Part shown: piece after piece, positions 11,701 to 23,400 of the stretch
Position numbering within the stretch: the stretch's first letter is position 1
Layout of the letters: each line of letters begins with the position of its first letter
Assembly (NCBI GenBank): GCA_905178155.1
Contig: CAJINV010000001.1
Location: 10,404,240 to 10,468,239 of the forward strand
Direction of reading: 5' to 3'
DNA: 64,000 bases
From: Amoebophrya sp. A120
Taxonomy: Eukaryota; Sar; Dinophyceae; Syndiniales; Amoebophryaceae
Translations under genes and position numbers: made by a program
Notes under the pieces: generated by a model
What the model was told of the DNA's origin: nothing
The model's input: the letters and a program-made list of their open reading frames with translations, nothing else
The model's database searches: none

Positions 11701-12457
11701 TGAGCTTGGCACGCTGCAGCGGAGGAGAACTAGAGGCTTGACTGCGCAAGGAGAGGCACCGTATTCATCCGCCGACGATGCCAAAACACTTGCAGATGCT
11801 ATATTCGCGGCCGCCGGAACGCCAAGAAACGATGCCTCTCTTACTTTCACGCGCGAGAGCCTCGCCGATGCGATTAGGGCAGCAGCTTCATCGCGAGAAA
11901 CAAAGACGACCGATGGTATGGGTGCTAACTTTAGTTCAGGCCTTTTAGCAGGGAGGAACGCGGCAGCGCTTTCCGCAGACAATGCGGATGCTGCCATGTA
12001 TTCGCACCTGATTGATTCTGAGCAGGATGCTGTGCTACTCCGAGAACTGCTGCACACCATTCGTCGCGTTTGCAAGGAAGAAAACGACCAATATGGAGCA
12101 CGCGGTACTACTATCTCAGGCACAGCTGGCAGCTCTACTGCTGCCGCCGCGACCGTACTATCCAAGTCGCCAGTCGCTCCAGATGACATCAAATCGACAG
12201 CGGCAGCCAGCAGTGAGGCTGGGACAACTAACGGTAAGTCACAAGCAGCGTCGAGCAAAAGCTCCGCTGGTAGTCGCAGTCCTCCGGGGAGGAAAGTTAG
12301 CCCGTCACAATTCGTACATAGCGTCGAGGACAATAAACACGGAACTGGTGCTGCTGCTGCGTCGCGTAGGAATGAAAATGTTAGCCATGAGGATGCAAAC
12401 GCCGAAGATTCGCAGACAGAAGGAGGCGAGTCACCCGACATTAGAAAAAGACGATGA
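8798..12457 (+). CDS. ClpB/torsin-like AAA+ ATPase with signal peptide and membrane segments
   Basis: A single uninterrupted frame of about 1219 residues. I start at the ATG at 8798 because it yields a signal peptide (MWLKSSGVVFLVFGFRSTSA, then ENF); an upstream in-frame ATG at 8744 would put 18 charged residues in front of it. After an N-terminal helical region and an Ala/Gly/Ser linker comes one AAA+ module resembling the second ATPase domain of Hsp100 proteins. Walker A is GPSGVGKTE (G365), Walker B is DAVIYLDEIEKA (residues 457-468), a sensor-1-like segment is TFILSSNLATND, and FARPEVRNRIAAIVPF matches the FRPEFLNRID segment of ClpB. Hydrophobic segments lie near residues 825-865, with more just after. 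The last about 300 residues are Ser/Ala-rich low complexity. Torsins are lumenal Hsp100-like ATPases, so ER/nuclear-envelope or secretory-route organelle action is inferred. It is intronless, unlike most neighbours. Confidence 0.8.
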   Translation: MWLKSSGVVFLVFGFRSTSAENFVHLIAPADVRKDGGLKFRANLPVPDTVEELKQNFRAAHLERHGPPGYDEFDFFSTRLEEVLLSVDQLEDGDELRLFRKRGTQAQLSQAQQASGAASGGTAGAVGTSATGAGAAKGNVPAATPQASKNGRKDAGSDVANTKKDAPSNSTSSPTSLSARVQAPNALSVTLPDASSPFYVSELLYMLTRPQLSDADRDLVLRSLRDAQLSDFQRKQILEDFPVTDSVCQESSDSSFREFATAYVHLNPSARGILLLADCDPTFRESLVRAQFARQWEQYGSLLSAGQDASEGQPDTDQGADAAQSTFFPGYIGQGEAMRMVKPLVLEQMLGRRISDAPLSFLFLGPSGVGKTELARKVAEKIHCPTAVESASGSSHQPHHPNSSPCNIKSLTQSGKFVEFKMGNYRNEEQFTSWIGVPDGVKGSDGKLSEVLMQNPDAVIYLDEIEKAISTAGDLLLAMLDNKGSVQVAKTGQHISTVKATFILSSNLATNDILQVWSYYPRLPYEQKYAKILEKIDPALAQSKMFARPEVRNRIAAIVPFTPFLHNEVRQVILLELQKLRKSYKRSAGWGRPNIVWTEEVVELFADPVRNVHFENAVSKGNLRELIRFLEQSVNRALNTAKDCENPKCDLLQTGPTICRPKASDLFSGASDNYVLDVDPRTKTQIVANSVPVTIREAFVFCELSPPEPTLSEAFFGAAGPDAPSLLENPSKWFSNLFYDAPQKRPAIMRPGKQPLGSASSSSAYHDHRAARQPQRVSTSSSSPSSASSSASGSSSAATSSRYETEMDYAYDRLWTFLFEYQKSFSIAVAWIFFFSIGFWSAAIAFAVLNYGILPLSYLAYTTWRSLPPSVQHVVMAGGRVIGQIGKQAVRRFDISFMLLLFLEYRFGLCRKVFFQLVLPVLRIMFRNFRTHLKNLRSTGADALAIINDGGEVGGGMKRRTEDNTTGIELGTLQRRRTRGLTAQGEAPYSSADDAKTLADAIFAAAGTPRNDASLTFTRESLADAIRAAASSRETKTTDGMGANFSSGLLAGRNAAALSADNADAAMYSHLIDSEQDAVLLRELLHTIRRVCKEENDQYGARGTTISGTAGSSTAAAATVLSKSPVAPDDIKSTAAASSEAGTTNGKSQAASSKSSAGSRSPPGRKVSPSQFVHSVEDNKHGTGAAAASRRNENVSHEDANAEDSQTEGGESPDIRKRR

Positions 12458-14012
12458 CACAGTTGTATTCATTGGAAGATGATGAACTCGTGCGTGACCA
12501 CGCATAATATTTGACCGCATTGAATAGATGTACCTGCCACTGCGCATTCCATGAATTTCTAGAGACAATCGAAAAGCGACAACATTCAACATCAGACTAA
12601 CAACAAGCTGGCTTCGTGTTCTAGTACCGTCCTTACTTGCCATTCTTGGCGAAGACATGATCTCATAAACCTATGCATACACTGTACACCCACGATGGCA
12701 GAATGACAACTTCATCTCTAGCTCTAATGCTACTGCATGGTTGGAATCGGATAAGATAAGAATATAAACGGTAGAACAAGTTACAAGAAGATGAAGAACT
12801 GCGTTTAGGTTGTTACTACTACATAAGAAAAGATGCATCCTCTTATAGTACTGTGAATCCGATTTCCTTTGATGTGTGATACCGCAAAAGCTGTTCGACA
12901 CCTTCCGAAAAGCAAACCACTTGCCAGTCCGACAAGACAAGGTAGATCCACTGACTTGTTGCGTTTCAAGTCTCTCCGTAACTAAGTGCTTACATACTAG
13001 CCTAGCACTAAAACTTAGCTTGATGAATAGGGCTACTTATGGGCTTTATATCACACGTGTCTTCTAGGTAGTTTTAGAAAGAAGCTACTAGCGAACGAAA
13101 TATTTTTCATGTAAACGCTTGTCCGATAGACTCTGCCCTGCGCGAGATTTTGCGGTCCGGCCATTTTGAGGATTTCTAAATCCTATCAATCAACTTCTTT
13201 CGAGCATTCATTCTTGTAGTTGAGACCTGTTTCACACGAAAAAACAAGTTGAAGTAACGCCAAGCATAAGTACGAAAAAAGGTCACGTCTGCTGAAATCC
13301 ATAGTAAAAGCAGTCAACAACCTCCTTTGAAGGTTTTTTAATACTGTTTGTATCATTTTTGCCCGCTGATTTTCCTCCGCGAGAGCGACGGCGTCCGATT
13401 CATTGAAAAAATCTTGTAAAAATTTTCCACAACTTCTAGGTTGTTAGCCGATTGTAAGATCTAGGGACGAAATCGATGGAATCTTAGCGGAGAAAGAATC
13501 TTTTCGCACTCCGGAAAAGTCATCAAAGTCGAAGACCGCCGCAAGGAGAAGATAATTCATTGGTGTTGGAAGAACGAAATAAAACACAAATCTACCTCCT
13601 CGGAAAGTCATATCGTGAGCAAGTAGTACTACGTCGAAGAAGCAAAAAGACAAGGGCATCACAAGGTCGGAAGTGAAGGACGTCACTTCGATAAACGTCA
13701 ACAGACAAATCAATACACTGTGGAGCTGCGACATCAGGTACCGAACCGAGCCAGGAAGTAAAGACAAGGACAGAAAGTGTGTCCTCTCGGACAGAGATTG
13801 AACCGAGGGAATTATCTCCACCTGAAGTTTACCATTCTATGAAGACAGATGAGAACAAGAGGAACAGCAACGGAACCAGAAAAGCAAGACGAAGAGGACC
13901 AAAAACGAAAATAAAGAAAACTGCGGAACGGGAACTGCAGCCCCGCTAACGACAGCTGCAACAGAAACTTTGGTAGCCGTGCCCGTGCGTTGCGAAGAAT
14001 AAATCTGCGAAA
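12458..14012. other. Intergenic region, no gene seen
   Basis: About 1.55 kb with only short frames on either strand. The minus-strand frames at 13444-13821 and 13812-14099 look like composition artefacts. The segment upstream of 14013 is purine-rich (GAAGA-type), perhaps the 5' leader of the polymerase gene. Confidence 0.4.
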
Positions 14013-17000
14013 ATGACCGACGCAGTTACGGCCGCCAATGTTGATCCACAGGATCAAAAGCCTAAGCCTCCCACTTGGGAGCAGAGCACAGCCGCGCAAG
14101 GAGGTATGTTGGAATTTTTCCCGTCAGTTGCACGATGAATGATGAAATTCAAGATCCATGTCTTCTACTTTTTATCTGCTGATTGGTTTTCGCTGGGAAA
14201 CTGCGTTTCAGTTTCGCTTGCTGTGTATGTGCGTTGGGACTTTCGAGTTGATGGAGAACCGGAGATCATACATTAATGTCGCGCCAATTCCTCACTTTTC
14301 AGTTTCGGTCGTGGAGAGCCGGGTGCGCGATGCATTGGTGGGGTGCGAGTTTCATGACGCCCGCGGGAATCCTATCAAAGCGCTGGAGGTGCGGGCATTT
14401 GGGAGCTGCCTCAACGGTTTCGGGACTGCCACCTCCGATGTGGATGTCACGTATTAACTCAACAGAGCTTTTTGTTTTTCTTTTGCTGTTCGTCTGCATG
14501 AGGAGGGACATGCTGTGTTCAGCAGATAGCGTTTATGATTAAGAAGTTCCGACGATGCCCACACCGGCAATGGTGGATGTTAGCATGGCCATCTCCTTTC
14601 TCTTTTCAAAGTGATATCTTCCCATGATTCAGGCTCCTTACCCCGGAGGGTACCAGCGCGAACCCGTCGACCATCTTGAAAGTGGCGGCCATGGCCTGCA
14701 CCGAGGCGGGCTTTCAGAACGTGACCCGGATTCTCTGCGCCCAGGTTCCCGTACTGAAACTGACCGACCCTTCCACGGGGCTGGAGGTCGATTTGTGCGT
14801 CAATAACCGCCTGGGGCTGCGCAACACGGAACTGCTGAAGGCGTACGTTGCCTTGGACCCGCGAGTGGCGCAACTGGGGAAAATTATCAAAAATTGGGCC
14901 AAGTGGAAAGAAATTGTTGGTAAGAAGACGCTTCGTATTTATTTTCCCAGATTGGACCGCTACCGCGATGAGGGATTGAGGTGCCACCTGTAGTTTTGGT
15001 ATGCGAAACCTTGTCAGTGCATCAAAACCCGCTATTTCCTAGGTACATGCGACGGATATTTAAATTCTTACGCGTACATCCTGATGGTGCTCTACTTCTT
15101 GCAACGCAAGCAGATTTTGCCGAATCTCCAGGAGCTTGCGAAACAATTTAACGATCCGTCCGTTCGGGTCTCCGGGGACGGCATCGGGGAAGCATGGTAC
15201 TTGTAATGTAATTATGATCATGTGTGCTCCTACTATCTTCGTGATGAGAGCCTGCCCAACGCACAGATTTAGTATCGCGTAGAAGCCGCAGTTGTACAAG
15301 TAGACTCAGATTATTGAGTCTGGTTTGAAGATCTGCAAAGATGTAAGTAAGTACGTAATCCACCGCAGGGAAACGTGTTTTCACGACGGTTCGCAATGGT
15401 CTTCCCCGGCGAAGCCAACAGCGGATACTGCGAATGGCGATCTCTACAATTTGGCTATGGAGTTTTTCAACTTCTACAAGAGCTTCGATTGGAAGGTACA
15501 ACTTATATTTTTTTTGCTTTTCCCCGACCCCGTAGATAGTTGTTTTTTATTTGGCGATTGAAACGAAGTGGAAGTCGTGTAGTGATGATGAAATATGAAT
15601 TGCCTGTGCAAAGACGAAAAAATGAACCCTCAACACTTTTTCAGACCAAAGCGGTGGCGATCAACGCCGGCCCACAAGACGTGGAGAAAGACCGTCTCTT
15701 CGAGCGCAAGTCGTTCCAAAGCACGGCTCAGACGGTTTCGTACCTGCACACCCCGCCGAAGGATGGTGCTGTTGACGCCAACGGCTCAAGTAAAACGACG
15801 AGTCCCGGACTGAAAGTTGTCAACGCGACCACGTCTCCACCAAGCAGTGATCACGAAGGCGCGTCTGGCGACAGTGGCGCGGGTTCGCCCGCGCCTCGAA
15901 GCAGGGACACCTCCACTAGCCAGTCCGGAACGCCACCGCCCCCGCCGAGCGGAAATAGCAACGCAACTGAGCTCCTGCAGGTGGACCAGTGTAACGAGCA
16001 CTGGTGGATTCAAGACCCGTTCGACCTGTACCACAACCTGGCCGGGAAATGCACCGCGCGTGCGAAGAAGCACGTTATTCAGTGCATGAGCGATACCGTC
16101 GCGCTGATGCAGGCCCGAAGAGTTCACCCGCCGAGCAAGTCGCTGGAGGCGCTGCCGTGGTTGAATATGGATCCACTGGACGACAGCTACAAGTACTTCT
16201 TTTTGAACCTTTTTCTTCATGTTCATCTGCAAGTAATAGTGAATTTTTCTCGGCGATGTCATGCAGCTAGTACCTACAACTCTATGAATATTACTCGAAC
16301 AAGTCAATCCTCCATCCCAGAGCGCGTGATGAAGAAAAAAAATCTTCATCCTGAACAGGACAACTTACCTCCGGTTTCGGATTTCGGCCGATGCTAATGT
16401 GACAGAGCAGCAGATCATGGGCCGCTTCTTGCGGTACCACGTGCAGAATGTCTATGTTTTGGAGCCTCCGGACCGTCCCAGGAGCCGCGACGTGATCATG
16501 TCCTTTGTTGGCCAGGCGACGCGTCGGGCCGCCCATGCGGAGAACGAAAACCACATTGGTAAAAAGATCAAAAATGTTAATTTTTCGTTTGCGACACGAC
16601 CTGGTCGTGGTACTAAGGGTAACGCCCACGCATCGCAGCGACATATTAGAAGTGGAAGTCAGTGCTCAAAAAAAAATATAAAATGTGCCAATGAGAATGG
16701 AGCAGCTCAAGCTACAACTACTATTTCTATGACCACGAACTCCAACTTTTTCTCAGGCGACTGGCAACTGCAGATGTCTCGCACGACGGAAGCTTTTTAT
16801 CGGGACCTCGCACAGAAGGCCTTAAAGCACACCAAAATCGTGAACCCCCTGATCGAAGCGGCCAAAACCTCCGGACGCCAGCTTGTCTGCACTCCGCCAA
16901 CTGCGGCCGTGGTTCCTGGAGCAATGAGTATCATAAAATTTAAAGTTTTTGAGCAAGCTCTGTCAACACGTTAGTATGCTCTCCATTCATGTTCTTTTTT

Positions 17001-20000
17001 CTCTACTATCCGATGACACTGAGTGGTGAACAAGAATATGAAAGCAACTAGCTACATGTGTTCACACAAAATTTTTGCAGATGTTCCGGGTCTGAACGTT
17101 CATCCAGAGAACCAGCGCCTCCATCTTCAGCTACAGTGGGGCCAGGACGGCGGAGCGAGGACCACTGCCCCGCAGAGCGAGCGCTCGACACTGCCCTCAC
17201 TTGTTGACGAGTTCGCGGATGGTGCCGCGACGGCTGCCGGGAACGGCGCGGGAAGCAGCACCACTAAGCCGTTCAACGGCGCACCGGGCTTGGCCACGCC
17301 AAAAGGAAAGTCCGAAGAGAAGTTGAAGGCCGACGCGCAGCCGTTTGTGCCGCAAAATCTGAAGATGCAAACAGGCTTGAACCCGGGCGCCGCGGCGTTT
17401 GTCCCCTGCAGTCCGACAAATTTACGAGACAAAAAGATCGCAGGAGGAGTCGGTCCTATTGCAAGTGCTTCCACGTCTGCTTCCTCATCGGCAGACATCT
17501 CTGATGTCACTGGTACAACTGGAGGGGCACAACACAGCAGTTCGTGCACTACCAGCGACGTTGGAACTACAGGCAGTACTGTATCCTGAGTAAAAAGGTA
17601 CCCACACCATAGTCAAGATGGGAAATCGGCTAGACAAATCCACAAGTTTTGGCTGTTTTGCATGACAAATTTGGATTCGTAGTGTAGTGCTGTTTGAGCT
17701 AGCTCAGCAGCATCACAGATCTAGCATACCATGCTGATTGGAGCATGACAAATTGCAAAACACGACTAGAAAATGCTTCTCATGGGGCTCCGCATGAGAA
17801 ACATTTTCAGCATGCAGATTTGCATTACAACTCTGGTGTGGGTACGTTTTTACTCAGGATATACTGCCGATGCTGCGGCGAGTTGGACCAGCGATACGAC
17901 AGGCTCTCCCGTTATCAAATGTACTTAAAAATGTCTGGTTCTGGAAGAATGCATGTTTGTCATGCTTGTCTGGCATAACTCTGAAATCTGTCATGCACGC
18001 CACCCAAGAGCTCCACTTTTCTGTGATGCAGAAACGCAGTCTGTCATGCAGAATAGGCAACACCTAGAAGCTCAGAAACTTGTCATGCTGAGCCAGCATT
18101 TGTGGCCTCATCATGGGACGCCAGCCAGCATCACAAGTTTCCAGACCCAGACATTTTTACATTTGATACCCGTTTTCGAAAACAGTGCTGCTCTATCCGG
18201 CGCGAGCGGAGGTTCGCCGGCGGTAGAAAGAGGTGCAGCAGTTGCAGCTAGTACCAAAAATGCCGACACCAGCGCGCCTTCCGGGGCGAACAAGGCCATA
18301 ATTGCCGCTGTTGGTGCGGGAGGACCAAATCAAAAAACCGTCGCCCCACCCCCCGGGCTGCATTTGGACCATCACCAGGCGGCGCCCTCGATTACTAGCG
18401 AAGCAACGCACGCAGCTGGTGCAACAAGGACGACCTCTGTGCACACAAACTCCTCTACGTCAGGTGGGACTGCACATAACATGCCTAGTATATCGGCCAA
18501 TACCGAGTCCGCAGGACAGCAGCATCATCATGCTTCGCATAATGCGTCCGGCGCTGCTGCCGCGGCCGCCGCGAACGGGGCCGCAAGCGGTGGAGCTGCC
18601 TTGGCTGCCCAACATCAGGGGTATCACCACCACCAGCAAGGTCTCGCACATCACCAGCTTAACCAACAGAATGCTCAACACCTCAGTGCACAAGCACAGC
18701 AGCAGTTGCACTTGCAGCATCAGTTCGGCGCTGCAGCGGCTCACCAGGCCATGCTTATTGAGCGCGCGGCGGCCGCCAACGCTGCCGCCGGCGGTCCGGC
18801 AGCGATGGTGCAGCAGCACGTCGCGCAGGCGCACCACCACCACGCTCGCATGGCCGCACTGATGGCGGCTGCCCAGGTGCAGCAGCAGCAGCAGCAGCAG
18901 CAGCACGGTGGGTACCGTCAGCATAATCCGCACCACGCCGCAGCCGCACACCACCAGCATGGCGGCCATCACGCGCACCACCATCACCTTCCCGCCGCAG
19001 CGGCGAATCAGCTGTCTCTTTGGCACCAGTTGCAACAGCAGGCCATGGCGGGCAACGCGGGGAACGTAGCAGCCGCTTTGCATTTGAATGCACACCAGGC
19101 GCAGCAGCAGAGTAAAACGGTCACCACGCAGCAGCAGCACCTGGAGGTGTTACAGAAAATGTTGATCGAAAAAGACGCCGTGGTTCAAGAGCTGTTGCAG
19201 AAGAACCGCGCACTGGAGGCCGAATTGGCAGAGATTCGCCTGCAAGGGGGGCCACCAGCGGCTGCAGCTCCGGGTGGAAATGGAGCGAGTACAACAACTT
19301 CTGCAAGTGCAACCACGACCTCCGCGCGAGGCCCGCGACTCTCGGTGACAGATTTGGTCTTACCGCCCTCCAGTAATGGAAACGCTCCCCCGCTGTCTCC
19401 CGCGACCACACTGATCAATGGCGGAGCGAACAAGGTGGGTGGTGGCGCTGTTGCGTGTGCGGCTGTGGGCGAGGGAGCTGGTGCAAATGGCACGACTACA
19501 ACAGGAGGTGTAACTGCCACAACTTTTTCATCTAGTGCTCGCCGGCCTGCGCTAGCGGGTTTCCTGTAGTAGTGTAAAGAATTGCCAACAGTTTGAAATC
19601 TGTGCGAAGATTTGGTGTGCAGTCAACATCTGTATCGATACCGGTATCGATCTATAAGGAGTTACAGTTGCAGCTAGCAGAGTACTTGTTCTAGCGTATA
19701 CAAGACTAGACTTTGGTGCTCACAAGAGCTGCACGGGCCGCTCGCCCAGAAAACAATAGTCCTCGTCGCGCGGTGGGTCCTACTAGCTGCAATGAATCTA
19801 CTGGTGTAGTTGTCGTGTCGTGTAGGAATGCGACTGCACGAGTAGTCAAGACAACAGTACTTTGCACTTTCCGTGGGAACAACAAGTCCGAAGATTCTGA
19901 TTCCTATCATGTTCAGGAACAGTCCCCGCAGGACCAGCTGGCGGACAGCAGCAGCAGCAGCACGAGTTTCAACCGCCACCGCCTCCCCGGGTCCCCGCAG

Positions 20001-20475
20001 ACAACATCAAGCGAGCGCCGCTTCCGCCTCCAGTGCCAGCTCTCTACTCGCTTTTTGACTCGGTGGATCCAGGAACGGGATCTGGCAGCGCCGCAGGGTC
20101 GTCGGCACCTACTCCGGGCCTCTTCCGGCAGGCAACCAACAGCTCCCCGTTAATGCAGCCGGTATAGTACAGTTCCAGTTGTAATAAGGAAGAGCTTCAT
20201 TCGATTGCCTGCATGATTTGCTTTTATTCACGTGTAGCATTTGTTTGCGTCAAAAACAAAAAGTAAAATTCCCTGAAACTTGACTTTTGTTCACGCACGT
20301 GCACGCATGGGATTGTCCTTGTTGAGAGAAAGATGAAGACCATCAAGCATCCAATTCCAAAACAACTAAAACACAGAACAACGCGGGTGGCGCTGCAGCA
20401 CTTCATGGGCAGCATGCTCGACCGCAAGTCGCGGCTCCGATGCCTCCGGCGGCTGCTTACCAAATGTACTACTGA
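14013..20475 (+). CDS. Non-canonical poly(A)/terminal uridylyl polymerase 1 (Cid1/TUT-type)
   Basis: Adds nucleotides to RNA 3' ends, by family. Proposed exons: 14013-14103, 14303-14450, 14633-14919, 15043-15196, 15369-15495, 15645-16232, 16408-16558, 16757-16927, 17081-17581, 17867-17912, 18174-19558, 19917-20161, 20377-20475; total 3993 nt, 1330 residues. Nucleotidyltransferase signature: FGSCLNGFG (F63), DVDV (D76, D78) and third carboxylate in LEVDLCVNN (D133). The central domain has NSYAYILMVLYFLQ, and QDPFDLYHNLAG matches the PAP-associated motif. From about residue 570 the protein is low complexity: His/Gln/Ala-rich with a polyQ run near 18882 and a short coiled coil (EVLQKMLIEKDAVVQELL), ending Pro/Gln-rich. 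Two TIR elements (17582-17861, 17913-18168) interrupt the tail; exact removal restores the frame. The 16232/16408 junction and the last two exons are less certain. Poly(A) versus U preference cannot be told. Confidence 0.8.
17582..17861. mobile_element. Introner-like TIR element, family B
   Basis: 280 bp, flanked by the 5-bp duplication TACTG (17577-17581 and 17862-17866). Its 28-bp terminal inverted repeats match at 27 positions and begin TATCCTGAGTAAAAA. It encodes nothing. Inner motifs GCATGACAAAT and AGCATCACAGAT are also seen in family A. Removing the element and one TACTG joins GGC AGT ACT G to CC GAT GCT and restores the open frame of the polymerase tail. Read unspliced, it puts a TGA in frame. 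The obvious GT-AG-like pairs near its ends (GTAAAA with CTCAG) would break the frame or leave the TGA, so exact excision appears to use non-canonical borders. Confidence 0.85.
17913..18168. mobile_element. Introner-like TIR element, family A, copy 1
   Basis: 256 bp, flanked by CCCGT (17908-17912 and 18169-18173). The ends read TATCAAATGTACTT... and ...TTTTTACATTTGATA, with the longer inverted core AAAATGTCTGG(T/G)TCTGGAA. Non-coding, with an in-frame TAA just inside its left end. Removing it and one CCCGT restores TCT CCC GTT TTC GAA. A canonical in-frame alternative (donor GTTATC at 17911, acceptor at CCAG or CCCAG near 18150) would leave a few extra residues, so transcripts are needed to decide. 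It lies only 51 bp from the family B element. Confidence 0.85.
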
Positions 20476-23400
20476 ACCGCTCGAGAACTACTTTCATACT
20501 TCAGAACCTATCGATATTCAGTTGACAATTAAAGGGACAGCGTTGCTGGAAATTCATTGTCGCGAAGCGAGCGGTTATCAACATACATCTCTTGACGACA
20601 ACAGCCGCGTTTTTGTTTCTGAGACAGGGTGACGTTTCTATGGGTTGGCTTTCACTTCCAGTTCCAGCGAAGATAAAAACAGTATATACGATTCGAACAC
20701 AGTTTCTCGGGCCAAGTTTGTTTTATTTAGTATGTAGGATATTGCACTTCCACATTTTTGTGTTTTGAACTCTAGAGTAAAGCCGAGCGACTAGAGACGA
20801 GCGGACGCGAACTAGTTCGTTGCCAGCTCCTCCTAGATGGAAAGTATAGCTGTACCAAATAGCTTTGAGTCGAACAAGTCAAAAACTATGTACTCGCAAG
20901 AATACTTCAAGTTGTGAAATGAATATCCAAAGTTCTACAGTTCCGTCGTATATATTTTGTTTCTACTCTCGCTCGGCTCCGGCTCTGCGCCGTCTCTTGC
21001 CCCGAAATACAAATATCCTAGCTGGCTGTTGAAAAAAAGTCAGTTGAGACCCACAACAACATCTGTTGTGTCTCATCTGATTGCGCACAACACCAGCGAG
21101 AGCAGCACGGTCGCTAAGTACAACCCATGATGAAATTTACAGAAGTACATACAAGTAGGCGAACAATTTAGAAGCAGTGCGGATAGGTAGGAGTCTGGCA
21201 CTAGTCCTGCTCAGCGGGTAAAATTGAGCAATTTAGTAAAGAGAAAGGAAAATAACCAAAACGCTGCGCACCGAAACCCTGAGTTTGCTCTTCATCTCGA
21301 TAGCGCCGGGCTCTGTGTCGCACTGGAGCGAGAGGGACAACAACTCGGCGAAAGATGCCAGGCTTCATTTTCCTGAGGATGATTGATGTGATTCGTTCCG
21401 ACAAACCACCGACCACTCCAAAATAATATTCTATCGTTTCTAACTGAATATCTTGCAGTCGTCTGCGACTATTTTTAGTACAACAAGTAGTGCCAGCGCA
21501 AACACCTAAATCGAGCGAAAAACGATTACATTTTTGCAAGACTAGCTTCGATTTTCAGGCAGAGCCTCGACACCACCACAGCAATCGGCAACTACAAGAA
21601 AAGATAAAGCAAATTCAAGGAGGAATGCGAATGCTTTACTAGATGACACCTTAGGTCTTTATGTTCAAGAATATTACCGAATCTCGTCCTATTTCGCTGT
21701 TAATATTTCTGAAAAGTGAATGAATTTAATACATTCTTCTACCACCACAACTCAGCCAGTCGCTCTTCATAATTAATACGTAGCTAAAAACTACAGATTT
21801 ACTGCTTAAACAATCAGGTTCTCGTTGATGCAGTTTTTCTGTAATGAGTTGAAAATATTTTTCTCTACTAGTTTCTGTTTCATTCTATCTATTGCCATTT
21901 GAACAAAATTATACTCCTTATGAAGAATTGTGCGGACGAAGATGTAGAAGTTCAGTTGAGTTGAACAAGACAAAGATGTCATCGCAAAGAAGTGCTGTCG
22001 GCACCTCTGAAACGATCAAAATAACCAATCCCACAGAAGTACCATCTTCAGCGGAGAGCAATGATTTTATGCGAATAAAACTTCATCTCAAAGGAACACG
22101 CGTGGCCTTCCTGCGGCGTGGCCGCGCATGTGCCAAAGATAGAACACTAAGACTTCGCATAATAGTTGCTCGCTGAAGCTGCTGCGACCGAAAAAATATG
22201 GGTTTCTGCAGTTGTACAGTATTTATAGAGGGCCTGACTTCGGATATTTTTCAAAATATTCACTTTTTCCCGATTCAAAAAGTTAATTTTGAGGTTTTAG
22301 TTCTTGACCCAAAACCTTCTGCGGTAGTTGACGTAGTTGTAACCAATAAAGTACTCTGATTGCTGCAATTGGAGGCGGGAGCAGCTTCAGAGACAGAAGT
22401 AGGGACGACGTACGGAAATGCAGGGAATAAATCCCGACCAATCCGGGGCTGCTCAGCAAGTGAGGAGCGACTTTTTCTTTACAAGAACAGCTGCAGAGCA
22501 CATGACAGACAACCTACATTGGGACGATACATCGAGCAAAAGGCGCTCCCGTATTAAGTAGAGCACGAATAAAGTACAACTGCTGAGATTACCGTAGTTT
22601 GGGACGACGAAGATGCTGGGTCTTCACCTATTGCTAGACAACTACTCTTACCGCATTTCAGTCTTTGTACTTCACACTTACAGCTAATCAATTTGTCTGG
22701 TTGATGTCACTACTTCTCTTCCTTGTAAAGGTATGGCTGCAAGTAGGACTGCATGATGAGACGTAACCACCGCGCTTATGGGTACTTAACTGTTTCGGTA
22801 AAAATGTTGTTTGCAACTACTCATTGTCTGTTCATAGTCCACATAGAATATACAGAAAATTCGCTTGATGAAAATTCTAACACCAGAACTTGTATCACAG
22901 CATTTTCTTGCTGTGATATGGTACTACTTCAACATCTAGACACACGTCCTAAAAATGCCCCTATTTATACAATTGTTGAATTCATTGTTTTATCAAATGC
23001 AAAAATGTCTGGGTCTGGAAGGATGCAAGATTTGCCATGCACATTTTGCATGACTCCTGATGTCTGCGACGCATGCCCTAGCATCACAGATCTTGTGAGG
23101 GCTTTCTGATGCCTATAACGCATGAGAAATGCCCTCTCGCCGTGGCCATCAAAGCCAGACCTCTTTTGCTGTTCATGCAATACAGATTTTTGGAATTGGA
23201 TAATGCAGACGCAGTCGCAGCATCACAAGTTGCATTCTTCCAGACCCAGACATTTTTACATTTGATATGTTTGATTGAAAAGATGACCTTGTCTAATACA
23301 GCTTCGACGATTATTTCACTACAGATGCTCGCATGTGCACATCTTCTGTCCACCGATGTTGAAAGGAAGCGGAGGAGCTTTGCTTTGCTTGTAACAAAAA

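Noticed and set aside
11368-12441. 357-codon minus-strand frame
   Set aside because: Antisense shadow of the Ser/Ala-rich tail of the AAA+ gene.
17582-17861. Canonical GT-AG intron using GTAAAA and CTCAG near the TIR ends
   Set aside because: The join shifts frame or leaves an in-frame TGA; exact excision restores the frame.
17953-19569. Separate Gln/His-rich gene
   Set aside because: The frame is the tail of the polymerase gene; it starts inside a TIR element and joins upstream exons in phase.
19713-20153. Independent small gene
   Set aside because: A different frame in this stretch continues the polymerase tail after a GT-AG intron.
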